Assembly (NCBI RefSeq): GCF_014203275.1
Contig: NZ_JACHIP010000003.1
Coordinates: forward strand, 248,001-312,000
Direction: 5' to 3'
From: Granulicella aggregans
GTDB taxonomy: Bacteria > Acidobacteriota > Terriglobia > Terriglobales > Acidobacteriaceae
DNA: 64,000 nucleotides
Made by a program: the position numbers and the translations under genes. Below the pieces are notes generated by a model. That model had not been told where the DNA came from. It searched no databases and was given only the letters and a program-made list of their open reading frames with translations. Shown here piece after piece: positions 35,584 through 44,796 of this stretch; within the stretch, counting starts at the first letter, position 1; each line of letters begins with the position of its first letter.

Positions 35584-36054
35584 CTAAGGAAGGATTGCTT
35601 CTTCTGCTGGAGTCTTAGTTAGATACTCTTGCCTTGATTCCGGTAGTAAGAGCAAGATGATCGGAGTTAGTAGCATCAGATTGGCCAAGATGAACACGCG
35701 ATCTCCGAGATAAGAAGTACGAGGCATCGAAGAGTGGTGTTCCGTGATGAATCCTCGAACTAATTGATACCCCATCCCCCATTCGAGGATGAGATTCGTG
35801 ACGATGGTGAGATACCATCCCCATTTGTTCCGATGCCAGAGGAGTGGAATCGAGAACACGATAGCAACAACCGGTAATCGTAATAATGAGCTTCCATATA
35901 TTGCTCTGTCTGTGCTGAAGGTACTTCCATTCGGGCCAAGGGTTCCGGACAGAAAAAAGTCTAAGGCGAAGAGTGCCAAGGCTACAAGACCATTGATGGA
36001 CTGCACAAAACACGCCCAAAATCCCCAATATGAACGGTCGGGCCGATCACTCAT
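35584..36054 (-). CDS. small unknown membrane protein between kinase and regulator genes
   Basis: 156 residues with four hydrophobic helices at about 10-33, 52-74, 77-100 and 125-145 (e.g. [17 protein letters not shown] and [17 protein letters not shown]). No family recognised. It overlaps the kinase stop by 4 bp (ATGA) and precedes the NtrC-type gene by 36 bp, so it is in the same operon. By eye its DNA is clearly lower in GC than both neighbours, suggesting later insertion. A role as accessory sensor is possible but not shown. Confidence 0.75.
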   Translation of the reverse strand: MSDRPDRSYWGFWACFVQSINGLVALALFALDFFLSGTLGPNGSTFSTDRAIYGSSLLRLPVVAIVFSIPLLWHRNKWGWYLTIVTNLILEWGMGYQLVRGFITEHHSSMPRTSYLGDRVFILANLMLLTPIILLLLPESRQEYLTKTPAEEAILP

Positions 36055-39000
36055 GAATAGCTCGCGGTCGCTATCTGCGGCTGGGATGCCGCTGGTGTGG
36101 CTGCTGGGGCGGGGAAGTCGAGGGTGAAGGTGGTGCCTACGCCGACTTCGGAGTCGACGGAGATCTTGCCGCCGTGTTCCTGCATGATGCCGTAGGTAAC
36201 GGCGAGGCCGAGGCCGGTGCCCTTGTGCTGGCCGGGTTGGGGCTTGACCTTGGTGGTGAAGAAGGGATCGAAGATGCGGTGTAGATGCTCGCGCTCGATG
36301 CCGGCGCCGGAGTCCTTGATGCGAAGGCAGATGCGGCTGTTCGAGATCTCGGTGGAGATGTGGAGCCTGGCGGACGGAGTGCCGTGCATGGCGTCGCGGG
36401 CGTTGAGCATCAGGTTGAGGATGACCTGTTGCAGCTTGCCCTGATTGCCATTCATCGCGGGCAGTGAGGCGGAGAGATCGGTCTCGACCTTGACCTGCGC
36501 GGTCTTAAGCTGGTGTTCGAGCAGGACGAGGGTGTCGTGGACGAGGGAGTTGAGGTCGATGGCGGTGAACTCGGAGCCGCTGGTGCGGGAGAAGTTCAAG
36601 AGGCCGTTGACGATCTCGGAGGCGCGGAAGGTCTGCTGGGTGATCTTCTCGAGGACCGGGGCGAGGCGCGTATCGTCACGAAGCTGCTTGGAGAGCATCT
36701 GCGTGTAGCTGGAGATGACGGCGAGTGGGGTGTTGACCTCGTGGGCGACGCCCGCTGCCAGCAGGCCGATGGAGGATAGTTTCTCTGACTGCGTAAGTTG
36801 GGTCTCGAGCTCGGTGCGGTCGGTGATGTCGTCGACGAGGACGATGCGGCCAACAGTGCGGAAGCTACGCGTGACAAGCGGAGCGATGGCGATGTTGGCG
36901 GTGCGGGTTTCGCCGGTGGGCAGCGAGATAGGGAACTTGTAGAGGGTATGGGTGCCCTGGTCGGCCTCGCTGCTGCCGTTTTCTCCGAGCGCGCGGACGC
37001 TGTTGTAGCGGGCGAGGAACTCGAGCGGGAAGATGGCGTCGAGGGGCTGGAGCAATGCCTCGGAGCGGGGGCGACCGTAGAGAGATTCCATCTGCGCGTT
37101 CCAACTGGTGATGCGGTCGTCGAGGTCGACGGCGAAGATGCCGATGTTGATGGATTCGACGATGTTTTCGTGGAACTCGGTGAGGCGCTCGTACTCGGCG
37201 GCCTTCTGCTGGAGGCTGCGGTAGAGCTGGGCGTTCTGGATGGCGATGCCGATGTAGCCGGCGAGGGATTCGAGGACCTCCATGTCTTCGGAGGAGAGGA
37301 AGTCGCCGTCGTTGGTGCGGCCGAGGCCGATGATGGCGACGGTGCGGGTGCCGAAGCCTTCGCGATTGGCGACGCGGCAAGGCAGGTAGTAGTTCAGGTC
37401 GAGGCGCTGGGCGGCGAGTTGCTGGGACTCGGGGAGCGTGAGGGCCTGCTGCGGGTTCTCGAGGAAGAGGTGGTTGTTGGCGTCTCGACGGTCGAAGTCG
37501 AGGAAGCCCAGATCGAGGGCGCGGAGAGCCTTCACCTGCTGCTCGCGAGATGCTGCGGGGTCGGATGGGGTGAGCGTGGTGAGGCCGTGGGACGCGGTGA
37601 GCTCGAAGCGCTTCTTTGCGGAGTGCGTGGTGTCTTCGGTGGCGAGGAAGACGGCGACGCGGGTGACGAGCAGCGTCTGGGGGAGGCGCTCGACGATGGA
37701 GCTGACGAGGGCGTTGAGGTCGGTCTGGGAGTTGAGGCTGCGGCCGAAGTCGACGAGGGTCTCGCGGTAGTCGAAGCGTTTGCGGTCGAAGACGCGGTCG
37801 ACGCGGGATTGGACGGCGCGTTTGAGGGGGTCAAAGACGAGGCCGGTGGCAATGACTGCGGCCATCAGGCCCCAGACGCCGAGGTTAGGAACTCTGCTGC
37901 GGACTAGCTCCGAGACGATGGCGACGACACCGAAGTAGAGGCCGACGAGGGCGGCGGTGGCGATGGTGTAGGTGACACCGCGCTTGAAGATGAGGTCGAC
38001 GTCCATCAGGCGGTAGCGGATGATGGCCCAACTGAAGGTCAACGGAAGGATGACGAGGCAGGCGGCGCTGAGCTTGAGGAGGAGCCCGGGAACCTGGAAG
38101 TCGAAGATCAGGGGAAGGACGTTGAGCAGCGTGTAAGGCGCGAAGGCGACGAGCGTGCCGCGGGTGAGCCACTTGAGCTGCTGGCGTTCGAGAGGCGAAC
38201 GGGCGTGGACGTAGCGCCAGACGAAGACCGCTGCGGCGATGACATAGTAGAGGCCCTGGTAGCCGACGAAGAACTGGTTGAGGCGATTGAGGAGTTCGCC
38301 GGTCGCGGACCAGTACTGCTGGGCGTAGACCTGGAGGAAGACGAGGGCTGCGCCGGGAAGGTAAAGCAGGGCTCCGATGGCGCGGCGGCGAATGCGGTAC
38401 CGGTCGTTCTGGTCGTCGGAGCCGGAAAAGTCAACCGCGAAGTGGAGAAAGAGCGCGGGCTGGACGGCGAGGGCGACTGCGTTACCCCAGAAGATGACGG
38501 AGTCGAGAAGGTCGAGTTCGCCAGTGTAGCGGAAGGCGTAGAGAACGAAAGAAGCGAGGCAGAAGACAAAGAAGTGCAGGGATTTGGGCGCGGTCCAGCG
38601 ACGGAAGAGGACGTAGAGGCCGATACAGAGATAGACCACGGCGATGAGACGGAGGCCGAGATTGATGCTGCGGTCGGTGGGTTCGACGATGACCTGGATC
38701 TCTAGCTTTGCGGCAGTGTCCGGTGCATCTGCGTGGTGAATCGGGCGCGTGATGCTGTAGGTGGAGTGCGACCAGATGCCGCCACGGAAGATCTCTCGCT
38801 CGAAGACAGCGAGGCGTGGCGTGGGGTGCTCGTTGACGGATTGGAGGATGTCGCCGGTGCGGATGCCGGCGCGGTATCCGGGTGAGTCAGCCGGGACGCG
38901 CTCGGCGCGTAGGCCGCCGGGGGCTTCGAGCCAGCGGACGCCGTCGGTGGGAATGTCAAAGCTGTTCTCTTGCGAGATGTTGAAACCGGCGAACAGGCAG

Positions 39001-39062
39001 GCAGCCATCGTCGCAAGAGCGAGAGCGATGACGAGAGCGCGGGTGCGGGTGGCCTGCTGCAT
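36051..39062 (-). CDS. membrane sensor histidine kinase with PDZ, GAF and PAS domains
   Basis: 1003 residues. An N-terminal helix at about 8-27 is followed by an exported PDZ-like domain at about 45-128 ([20 protein letters not shown], then GDILQSVN). About seven transmembrane helices follow to about residue 410, then a GAF domain (about 445-615), PAS (about 633-750), HisKA with His784 in [17 protein letters not shown], and an HATPase domain ([32 protein letters not shown]). The kinase core is of the NtrB group, which fits the NtrC-type regulator two genes downstream. The PDZ domain suggests sensing of unfolded or cleaved envelope peptides (inference). Confidence 0.92.
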   Translation of the reverse strand: MQQATRTRALVIALALATMAACLFAGFNISQENSFDIPTDGVRWLEAPGGLRAERVPADSPGYRAGIRTGDILQSVNEHPTPRLAVFEREIFRGGIWSHSTYSITRPIHHADAPDTAAKLEIQVIVEPTDRSINLGLRLIAVVYLCIGLYVLFRRWTAPKSLHFFVFCLASFVLYAFRYTGELDLLDSVIFWGNAVALAVQPALFLHFAVDFSGSDDQNDRYRIRRRAIGALLYLPGAALVFLQVYAQQYWSATGELLNRLNQFFVGYQGLYYVIAAAVFVWRYVHARSPLERQQLKWLTRGTLVAFAPYTLLNVLPLIFDFQVPGLLLKLSAACLVILPLTFSWAIIRYRLMDVDLIFKRGVTYTIATAALVGLYFGVVAIVSELVRSRVPNLGVWGLMAAVIATGLVFDPLKRAVQSRVDRVFDRKRFDYRETLVDFGRSLNSQTDLNALVSSIVERLPQTLLVTRVAVFLATEDTTHSAKKRFELTASHGLTTLTPSDPAASREQQVKALRALDLGFLDFDRRDANNHLFLENPQQALTLPESQQLAAQRLDLNYYLPCRVANREGFGTRTVAIIGLGRTNDGDFLSSEDMEVLESLAGYIGIAIQNAQLYRSLQQKAAEYERLTEFHENIVESINIGIFAVDLDDRITSWNAQMESLYGRPRSEALLQPLDAIFPLEFLARYNSVRALGENGSSEADQGTHTLYKFPISLPTGETRTANIAIAPLVTRSFRTVGRIVLVDDITDRTELETQLTQSEKLSSIGLLAAGVAHEVNTPLAVISSYTQMLSKQLRDDTRLAPVLEKITQQTFRASEIVNGLLNFSRTSGSEFTAIDLNSLVHDTLVLLEHQLKTAQVKVETDLSASLPAMNGNQGKLQQVILNLMLNARDAMHGTPSARLHISTEISNSRICLRIKDSGAGIEREHLHRIFDPFFTTKVKPQPGQHKGTGLGLAVTYGIMQEHGGKISVDSEVGVGTTFTLDFPAPAATPAASQPQIATASYS

Positions 39063-39366
39063 AGCGGTTCCAAGGGAGACAGCAACTTAAGTGCCATTCG
39101 GCATACATAGTTACTGGAAGGGGAAATGCCTCAATTAGGGTGCTTCGTTGGTATGACTAATCATAAGCTATTCCGTTATTGCAGAGATGGATTGCAAGCT
39201 GTTTCAACGAAATACGTTCCGATGACTGGACGAGTTCCGTTTGAGGCGACCTCGCATCCAAATGGGATGAATGTTACCTGGAAGTGGCAATAATTTTGTG
39301 CTCATGGATTCACATTCCTGTAACATTTGAGTTTGAAAAGACCATTTGTAAGGGCGGGTTATTGTC
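39063..39366. promoter_or_regulatory. 304-bp AT-rich intergenic region, divergent promoters expected
   Basis: No gene is seen between the divergent kinase and hydrolase genes. The region is clearly AT-richer than its surroundings. A sigma-54-like element TGGCAATAATTTTG lies at 39286-39299 on the plus strand: TGGCA, 6 bases, then TTG. The -12 GC dinucleotide is GT instead, so the match is imperfect. No other confident site was found. Confidence 0.35.
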
Positions 39367-40293
39367 TTGGCGAGCACCGGAAATTTGATGGAACTGGCGA
39401 TGACTTCGCCAGCGAGCGAGGATCGACTGCGTGCAGGAGTGACGCGTGCGGCTGAGCCGTCGCTGATGGAAGATCGTTACGTCGAGGTGGCCGGGGCGCA
39501 GCTTCACTACCATTTCGCGGGGTCTGGCCGTCCGCTGCTCTTGCTTCATGGGCTGGTAGGGTCGGGGAGCAACTGGCGGCAGAATATCGGGTTTCTCTCG
39601 CGCTACGCGAGCGTCTATGCGATCGATTTGTTCAACATGGGTGAGTCGGAGCGGGTTCCGGGATTGGATGCGAGCCTGGAGGCCACTGCCGATCGGATTG
39701 TGGCGCTGATGGAGGCGCTGGGATTGGAGTCGGCTGACATTGCGGCTCACTCGCACGGTGGAGCGATTGCGATGATGCTGGCGGCACGGCATCCGGACCG
39801 GGTGCGGAAGCTGATCTTGTTTGCCCCGGCAAATCCGTTCTGTGATGCGGGGCGGCATTTGATCCGGTTCTACAACACACGGACAGGTCAGTGGTTTGCG
39901 CGGCGAATTCCGATGCTGCCAAGGATGCTGCACGCTACGGCGTTGGGGCGGATGTACGGCGATCCGGCGCGGGTAACCGAGGGAACGCTGGAGACCTACA
40001 CGGATGGCATGATGATTCCGGGGACGGTGGAGCATGTGCTGCGGATCGTTGCCGGATGGTACGACGATATGAGGGCTCTGCGCGGGGAGTTGATCCATCT
40101 TGCTGGGAAGCCGGCGCTGTTTATCTGGGGAGATCGCGATCGCGCGGTGACGCTGCCTTCGGGCGAGCGGCTGCGGGCGATGATGCCGATGTCGAAGCTG
40201 ATCGTGATGCGGGGAGCGGGGCATCTGCCGTTTGCGGAGATGGCGGATGAATGTAATACGGCTATGGTGGAGTGGCTGGTGGGTGCGGTTTAG
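39367..40293 (+). CDS. alpha/beta hydrolase
   Basis: 308 residues from TTG 39367, or about 301 from ATG 39388; the start is unsettled. Complete fold with oxyanion/HG motif LLLLHGLVGSGSNWRQN, nucleophile Ser in IAAHSHGGAIAMMLAARHPD, Asp in FIWGDRDRAVTLPSGE and His in MRGAGHLPFAEMAD. Cytoplasmic, with no signal peptide. Similar to MhpC/haloalkane-dehalogenase-like esterases; substrate unknown. Single gene, possibly read from the AT-rich gap upstream. Confidence 0.85.
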   Translation: MASTGNLMELAMTSPASEDRLRAGVTRAAEPSLMEDRYVEVAGAQLHYHFAGSGRPLLLLHGLVGSGSNWRQNIGFLSRYASVYAIDLFNMGESERVPGLDASLEATADRIVALMEALGLESADIAAHSHGGAIAMMLAARHPDRVRKLILFAPANPFCDAGRHLIRFYNTRTGQWFARRIPMLPRMLHATALGRMYGDPARVTEGTLETYTDGMMIPGTVEHVLRIVAGWYDDMRALRGELIHLAGKPALFIWGDRDRAVTLPSGERLRAMMPMSKLIVMRGAGHLPFAEMADECNTAMVEWLVGAV

Positions 40294-40302
40294 CTTTTAC
40301 AT

Positions 40303-40334
40303 CCCACATCTCAGAGGCGAGATGTGGGGCACCC
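40303..40334. repeat. dispersed palindromic repeat family A
   Basis: CCCACATCTC AGAGGC GAGATGTGGGGCACCC: perfect 10-base arms, loop of 6. It lies between two convergent hydrolase genes and may act as a transcription barrier. Confidence 0.7.
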
Positions 40335-40386
40335 GATTATCGAGACGGAAAGATTCGAGGGGGCGCGCCGGGATTGAGGATCTGGC

Positions 40387-40443
40387 GGGTCCTTCGACTA
40401 CGATCCTCGCGGTGAAGCTGCGAGAATCTCCGCTCAGGATGAC
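40387..40443. repeat. dispersed repeat family B
   Basis: GGGTCCTTCGACTACG start and CGCTCAGGATGAC end around an imperfect palindrome (TCCTCGC / GCGAGAA). It follows the family A copy in the same 150-bp gap. Confidence 0.65.
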
Positions 40444-40445
40444 AC

Positions 40446-41138
40446 CTATTTTTCGGCAAGTTTATAAGTCTTGATGAGCCAGGAGTGCATGGCCTGTTTC
40501 ATAGCTTCCAGCTTCGGGGCGGGCGAGATGGGGATTCCTTGGAAGAAGTGGTCTGCGCCTTCGATCCAGACGGTTTCGGTAGGTAGCGGCGACTTGAGCA
40601 GGACTTGCTCGATCTGCTCGCGCGGGGCGAAGGGGTCGTGGTCGCCGATGATGAAGAGCTTGGGCTCGACGCAGCGGGGGAGGAAGCCGTAGGTGTATTC
40701 GCGGCCTTCGGCGTTGACTGGGAGGCCTAGGCCGATGGTGCCTTTGACGCGGATGTCGCCGCAGCAGGCGCGGAGACCGATGTTTGCGCCGAAGGAGAAT
40801 CCGGCGAAGAGGATGGGCTTGCGGAAGTTGAGTTCGAGCCATTCGAGGGCGGCGCGGACGTCGTTCTGCTCTCCGTGGCCGTCATCGTAGACGCCTTCGC
40901 TGAGTCCCGCGCCGCGGAAGTTGAAGCGCAGGACAGGCAGACCGAAGGACGAGAAGACCTTCATGGCGTTGTAGACGACCTTGTTGTGGAGAGTGCCTCC
41001 GCTGGGCGGATGGGGATGGCAGACGAGCGCTGTATAGGGGGCGTCGTCGCTGCCGGTGTTGAGGACGGCTTCGAGGCGGCCGGCGGGGCCGTAGAGGTCT
41101 TCGATGGCGCGGACGTGCGAGGTTGTGAAGGATGGCAT
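40446..41138 (-). CDS. alpha/beta hydrolase of the dienelactone hydrolase/YsgA-like group
   Basis: 230 residues from ATG 41138; the upstream open frame opposes the M20 gene and is not used. The start PAGRLEAVLN and the motif ALVCHPHPPSGGTLHNKVVY are typical of this compact alpha/beta hydrolase family. Nucleophile elbow FAGFSFGANIGLR (G-F-S-F-G), Asp in IIGDHDPFAP and His in IEGADHFFQGIP complete the triad. Substrate unknown. Divergent from the M20 peptidase gene with a 63-bp gap. Confidence 0.85.
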   Translation of the reverse strand: MPSFTTSHVRAIEDLYGPAGRLEAVLNTGSDDAPYTALVCHPHPPSGGTLHNKVVYNAMKVFSSFGLPVLRFNFRGAGLSEGVYDDGHGEQNDVRAALEWLELNFRKPILFAGFSFGANIGLRACCGDIRVKGTIGLGLPVNAEGREYTYGFLPRCVEPKLFIIGDHDPFAPREQIEQVLLKSPLPTETVWIEGADHFFQGIPISPAPKLEAMKQAMHSWLIKTYKLAEK

Positions 41139-41201
41139 CCCTGCTAGTTTACCGGGTGACGGTGACAAGGGTTGCGGGGCGTCGGGTATGCTGAAGGTCA
41201 C

Positions 41202-42254
41202 ATGGCAATCGATCCGATTCAACTGACTAAAGAGCTGGTTAATATTCATTCGACTACCTTCCATGAAGGTCTGGCGGGAGCGTTTCTGCATGACTTTCTG
41301 GAGAAAGAGAAGTATGCGGTGGAGCGGATGGCGGTGGCTCAGCCTGATCGCACGGTAACTCCGGGAGCGGGGGAAGGAGAACGGTTCAATGTGTATGCTG
41401 CGCTGCCGGGAGTGACTCCCGATGTGGTGCTGTCGACACATATGGATACGGTGCCACCGTTCTTCGGGTGCACGGAGGATGACGAATATTTGTATGGGCG
41501 CGGGACTTGCGATGCGAAGGGAATTATCGCGGCGCAGATCGCGGCGGCGGACCGGCTGCGTGAGGCGGGCGTGAAGGTTGGACTGCTATTCGTGGTGGGC
41601 GAGGAGCGGGATTCGGCGGGGGCCAAGGTTGCGAACCTGTCGCCGAAGGGGGCACGGTTTCTGATCAACGGCGAGCCTACGGACAACCGGTTGGCGCTGG
41701 CGTCGAAGGGCGCGCTGCGGGTGGAGCTGCGGGCGAAGGGGCGGATGGCGCACTCGGCTTACCCGGAGCTGGGCGAGTCGGCGATCGACAAGTTGGTGGG
41801 AGCACTGAACGACATTTTGGCGATGCCGCTGCCGGTCGAGCCGGAGATTGGGCCGTCGACGTTGAATATTGGGTTGATCGAGGGCGGACGTGCACCGAAC
41901 GTGATCGCCGATAAGGCGGAGGCTCATCTTTTGATCCGGCTGGTCGGGCCATCCGAGGAGACGAAGGCGGCGATCGTGAAGACGGTGGGTGAGCGGGCGG
42001 AGGTGCGATTCACGCTGGAGTTGCCGTTTGTGCGTATGCGTAAGGTGAGCAATCTTCCGACGATGGTGGCGAAGTTTACGACGGACATTCCTGCACTGAC
42101 GGCGTGGGGCGAGCCGTTTTTGCTGGGGCCGGGGTCGATCCATGTGGCGCATACGCCGGACGAGCGGATCGCGAAGAAGGAGTTGCTTGAGTGCGTCGAT
42201 CTCTATTACGATCTTGCGACGAGCCTGGTGCATGGGCAAGAGTTGCGAAGCTAG
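41202..42254 (+). CDS. M20-family metallopeptidase (ArgE/DapE-like)
   Basis: 350 residues from ATG 41202 (GAAGGT just upstream). Zinc ligands: His in VVLSTHMDTVPPF, Asp in YGRGTCDAKGIIA, Glu-Glu in LFVVGEERDS and His near the C-terminus in GSIHVAHTPDE. The dimerisation (lid) domain spans about 170-275 (SKGALRVELRAKGRMAHSAY). It deacylates an N-acyl amino acid or dipeptide. The context does not identify acetylornithine or succinyl-diaminopimelate as substrate. Confidence 0.9.
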   Translation: MAIDPIQLTKELVNIHSTTFHEGLAGAFLHDFLEKEKYAVERMAVAQPDRTVTPGAGEGERFNVYAALPGVTPDVVLSTHMDTVPPFFGCTEDDEYLYGRGTCDAKGIIAAQIAAADRLREAGVKVGLLFVVGEERDSAGAKVANLSPKGARFLINGEPTDNRLALASKGALRVELRAKGRMAHSAYPELGESAIDKLVGALNDILAMPLPVEPEIGPSTLNIGLIEGGRAPNVIADKAEAHLLIRLVGPSEETKAAIVKTVGERAEVRFTLELPFVRMRKVSNLPTMVAKFTTDIPALTAWGEPFLLGPGSIHVAHTPDERIAKKELLECVDLYYDLATSLVHGQELRS

Positions 42255-42270
42255 TCTCTCCGTTGATACG

Positions 42271-42296
42271 GTTTTCTGTAGAAAAATGCAGAAAAC
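42271..42296 (+). terminator. possible weak terminator after the M20 gene
   Basis: Arms GTTTTCTG / CAGAAAAC around a 10-base loop, followed by AATTTATTTT. The stem is low in GC, so it would be weak. Confidence 0.35.
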
Positions 42297-42434
42297 AATT
42301 TATTTTCGGTGAGCGGTGCAACTTTTGCTTTCAGGTCGCGTCTGATGAGGTGTAGCAAAGAATAATCAGTCGAGGTTAGCAGTTCCCACGATTTCGGCTT
42401 CCCCTATCCGCAAAAAAACTCCCCCCAGTTAGAA

Positions 42435-42458
42435 GGGCCCCCAGAACACAGGGGGCCC
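42435..42458. terminator. GC-rich terminator hairpin, mainly for the pterin dehydratase gene
   Basis: Perfect arms GGGCCCCC / GGGGGCCC around AGAACACA. On the minus strand it follows the dehydratase stop by 8 bp; a run of seven T comes about 17 bases after the stem. Confidence 0.7.
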
Positions 42459-42465
42459 TCACTCC

Positions 42466-42750
42466 TTAAGTCGTGATCTTCTCGTTAATTGCGGTAGCCA
42501 GCCTTATGTCGCGCTTGGTGATGCCACCGGTGTCGTGGGAGATGAGGGCGAGGCGGACCTGGTTGTAACGGATATCGATGTCGGGGTGATGGTTGGCGGA
42601 CTCGGCGAGGGCGGCGACTTGATTGACGAAGGTCATGGCGGCGGCGAAGTCGGGGAAGGTGTAGTCGCGGATGAGTTTGCCTTCGGAGAGGTGCCAGCCG
42701 GGGAGGGTTTGGAGAGCGGTTTCGAGTTCGGTGGGGGTTAGTTTGGCCAT
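42466..42750 (-). CDS. phhB: 4a-hydroxytetrahydrobiopterin dehydratase
   Basis: 94 residues from ATG 42750, which has GAGGAA at about 5 bases; an in-frame start at 42762 would fold the SD into the gene. It has the family signature AESANHHPDIDIRYNQVRLA with the catalytic His-His and a following SHDTGGITKRDI. It recycles pterin cofactor after aromatic-amino-acid hydroxylation, or acts as a general pterin enzyme. No phenylalanine hydroxylase is nearby. Confidence 0.9.
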   Translation of the reverse strand: MAKLTPTELETALQTLPGWHLSEGKLIRDYTFPDFAAAMTFVNQVAALAESANHHPDIDIRYNQVRLALISHDTGGITKRDIRLATAINEKITT

Positions 42751-42794
42751 TTGCTTCCTCATGGTGGAGACGAGCGGGTTGAACTTGGAGTTTT

Positions 42795-42835
42795 CCCACT
42801 CATCGCCAAGGACAACGGCGCGATGAATGGGGCGC
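42795..42835. repeat. dispersed palindromic repeat family A, degenerate copy
   Basis: CCCACTCATCGC ... GCGCGATGAATGGGGCGC, between the pterin dehydratase and glmU genes, both on the minus strand. Confidence 0.6.
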
Positions 42836-42865
42836 GGTCACTCTATGGCGCACAAGTATTCCATG

Positions 42866-44290
42866 CTACTTGTTGGCTCGGATGGTTTCGCGCCGGGTGG
42901 CGGCCCAACCGGATTTTGTGACCTGGCGGGCGCGGCCGAAGGCGAGAGCGTCGCTGGGGACGTCGTCGGTGATGCAGCTTCCGGCGGCGACGTAGGCACC
43001 TTCGCCGACCGTGACGGGAGCGACCAAGGTTGAATCTGAGCCGATGAAGGAGTGGTCGCCGATGGTGGTGGTGTTCTTATGGACGCCGTCGTAGTTGCAG
43101 GTGATGACGCCCGCGCCGATATTGACCCCTGCGCCGATGATTGCGTCGCCGAGATAGGTGAGGTGATTTGCCTTTGATCCCGCGCCGAGGGTGATCTTCT
43201 TGGTCTCACAGAAGTTGCCGACATGAGCTGCGGGGCCGATGATGCTCTCCGGGCGGAGGTGAGCGTAGGGGCCTAGGATTGCGCCATCGCCGATGGTGGC
43301 GTGGTCGAGGATGCAGCCATTTCGAACCAGCACGCCTTCACCCAGTTCCGAAGAGTGGATGACGGAGTAGGAGCGGATGCGGCAGTCGGAGCCGACGCGG
43401 GTTGCGCCGAGGATCTGGACGTAGGGCTCGATGATGGTGTCGGGGGCGATCTGGACTTCGGCGTCGATGACGCAGGTGTCGGGGCGGAAGATGGTGACGC
43501 CTTCGGCCATGAGTCGGTGGGCGGTGGCGAGGCGCATGGCGGCGTCGAGGTGCATCATCTCGGCAATGGTGTTGGCGCCGAGGACTTCGTCGACGCTGCT
43601 GGCTTGGATGGCGACGACGCGCTGTTTGTCGGCGACCAGGAGGGCGGCTACGTCGGTGAGGTAGTACTCGCCGTGTGCGTTGTTGGTGGAGAGGAGATCG
43701 AGCTTCGCGAATAGAGCGGAGGTATTGAAGCAGTAGATGCCGGAGTTGATCTCGGGGGCGTTTTTCTGTTCGGGGGATAGAGACTTTTGTTCGACGATGG
43801 CGGTGACATCGGGGGCGTCAGGATTTGCGCGGATGACGCGGCCGTAGCCGGTGGGGTCGGAGGGAACAGCGGTGAGGATAGTCATTGAGGCGTGCTGCTC
43901 GGCGTGGAAGGTGGAGAGGGCTTGGAGGGTCTCGGGGCGGATGAGGGGAGCATCGCCGGAGAGGACGATGAGGTTTTGCGGGATGACATCGCCGGTAGCG
44001 GCGAAGTGGGCCTTGGCGATCTGGAGGGCGTGGCCGGTGCCGCGCTGCTCAGCTTGCAGGATGAAGTGGACGCCGGTGTGCGCGACGGCGTGGCGGACCT
44101 GGTCGGCCTCGTGGCCGATGACGCAGTAGATGCGGTTGGCGGGGACGAGGGACTTTGCGGCGGCGATGACGTGGAGAAGGAGAGAGCGACCGCTGATCTC
44201 ATGCAGGACTTTGGGGCGCTTGCTCTTGAGGCGGGTGCCTTTGCCGGCTGCCATGATGACGATTGCGAGGTCTGAGGTTTCTAGTGGCAA
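42866..44290 (-). CDS. glmU: bifunctional GlmU: GlcN-1-P acetyltransferase / UDP-GlcNAc pyrophosphorylase
   Basis: 474 residues from TTG 44290, which has AGGAG at a 5-base spacing; the track-open frame to 44434 is not needed. N-terminal uridylyltransferase: LAIVIMAAGKGTRLKSKRPK, LQAEQRGTGHAL, LSGDAPLI. C-terminal left-handed beta-helix of hexapeptide repeats from about residue 255, with the acetyltransferase His in GPYAHLRPES and NVGAGVITCNYDG-like NIGAGVITCNYDG. Makes UDP-GlcNAc for peptidoglycan and lipid A. Essential. Confidence 0.95.
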   Translation of the reverse strand: MPLETSDLAIVIMAAGKGTRLKSKRPKVLHEISGRSLLLHVIAAAKSLVPANRIYCVIGHEADQVRHAVAHTGVHFILQAEQRGTGHALQIAKAHFAATGDVIPQNLIVLSGDAPLIRPETLQALSTFHAEQHASMTILTAVPSDPTGYGRVIRANPDAPDVTAIVEQKSLSPEQKNAPEINSGIYCFNTSALFAKLDLLSTNNAHGEYYLTDVAALLVADKQRVVAIQASSVDEVLGANTIAEMMHLDAAMRLATAHRLMAEGVTIFRPDTCVIDAEVQIAPDTIIEPYVQILGATRVGSDCRIRSYSVIHSSELGEGVLVRNGCILDHATIGDGAILGPYAHLRPESIIGPAAHVGNFCETKKITLGAGSKANHLTYLGDAIIGAGVNIGAGVITCNYDGVHKNTTTIGDHSFIGSDSTLVAPVTVGEGAYVAAGSCITDDVPSDALAFGRARQVTKSGWAATRRETIRANK

Positions 44291-44346
44291 GGTGTCTCCT
44301 GTCCTCACGATGATACGAGAGGACGGAGAGTGAATGGATGGAGGAA

Positions 44347-44374
44347 AACGGCGGAGCCTGTAGGCGCCGCCGTT
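44347..44374 (-). terminator. terminator of the small CxxC gene
   Basis: Arms AACGGCGG / CCGCCGTT with an inner GCC-TGTA-GGC stem; on the minus strand it ends CCGCCGTTTTCC. It lies 27 bp after the CxxC gene stop, upstream of glmU. Confidence 0.7.
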
Positions 44375-44400
44375 CGATTGAAGAGGGGAAGTGAAATTTG

Positions 44401-44607
44401 TCAGGCCGATGCCGCTGGAACGAAGCCATCGCATCCGCTAATGGGGGAGACCTTGAGATGAATGGCGGCATTCTTGGGAAGACCACACGTTTCGAGGAAG
44501 GTCTCGTCGGCCTTCTTGGTGGAGAGGATGGTTACGAGCACATCGCTCTTGTGGTCTTCGCCGAAGTGTCCACATGCACCGCATTGTCCGTCGTGAATTG
44601 CCTGCAT
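44401..44607 (-). CDS. small unknown protein with N-terminal CxxC
   Basis: 68 residues with a strong SD (AAAGGAGG, 6 bases before ATG 44607). It starts MQAIHDGQCGACGHFGEDH, giving a C-x2-C followed by two His, then a predicted small beta domain (KSDVLVTILSTKKADETF) and a third and fourth Cys. Possibly a single zinc-binding knuckle protein. No family recognised. SD plus a matching terminator support it as a real gene. Function unknown. Confidence 0.75.
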   Translation of the reverse strand: MQAIHDGQCGACGHFGEDHKSDVLVTILSTKKADETFLETCGLPKNAAIHLKVSPISGCDGFVPAASA

Positions 44608-44796
44608 CTCAAGCCTCCTTTTGTTTGTTTGATTCTTGTTTTTTTCAAGTGTTGTGACTCTCCGCAGAGCGTCATGGTTGTCTATAAAACTGAAGATAAA
44701 TGTTGCAAATCACCGCGTAAATTGCGACTAAATGAGTCGCAGACCGAATATGGAGCGACTTCTTTGGTCGTATATCCAGTAGTTCGTAATGGATAC
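44608..44796. promoter_or_regulatory. AT-rich gap upstream of the CxxC gene
   Basis: Markedly AT-richer than its surroundings, with a small hairpin TGCGACT / AGTCGCA at 44723-44741 that may terminate the chemotaxis receptor transcript. A promoter for the CxxC gene is expected here, but no firm -35/-10 boxes are assigned. Confidence 0.35.

Noticed and set aside
36798..37907. 369-codon open frame on the plus strand
   Set aside because: Lies opposite the PDZ/GAF/PAS kinase gene and has Glu/Val/Gly-rich shadow composition without any motif.
41139..41441. 101-residue extension of the dienelactone hydrolase-like protein
   Set aside because: It would overlap the divergent M20 peptidase gene and is Arg/His-rich shadow sequence; family members begin at MPSFTTSH.
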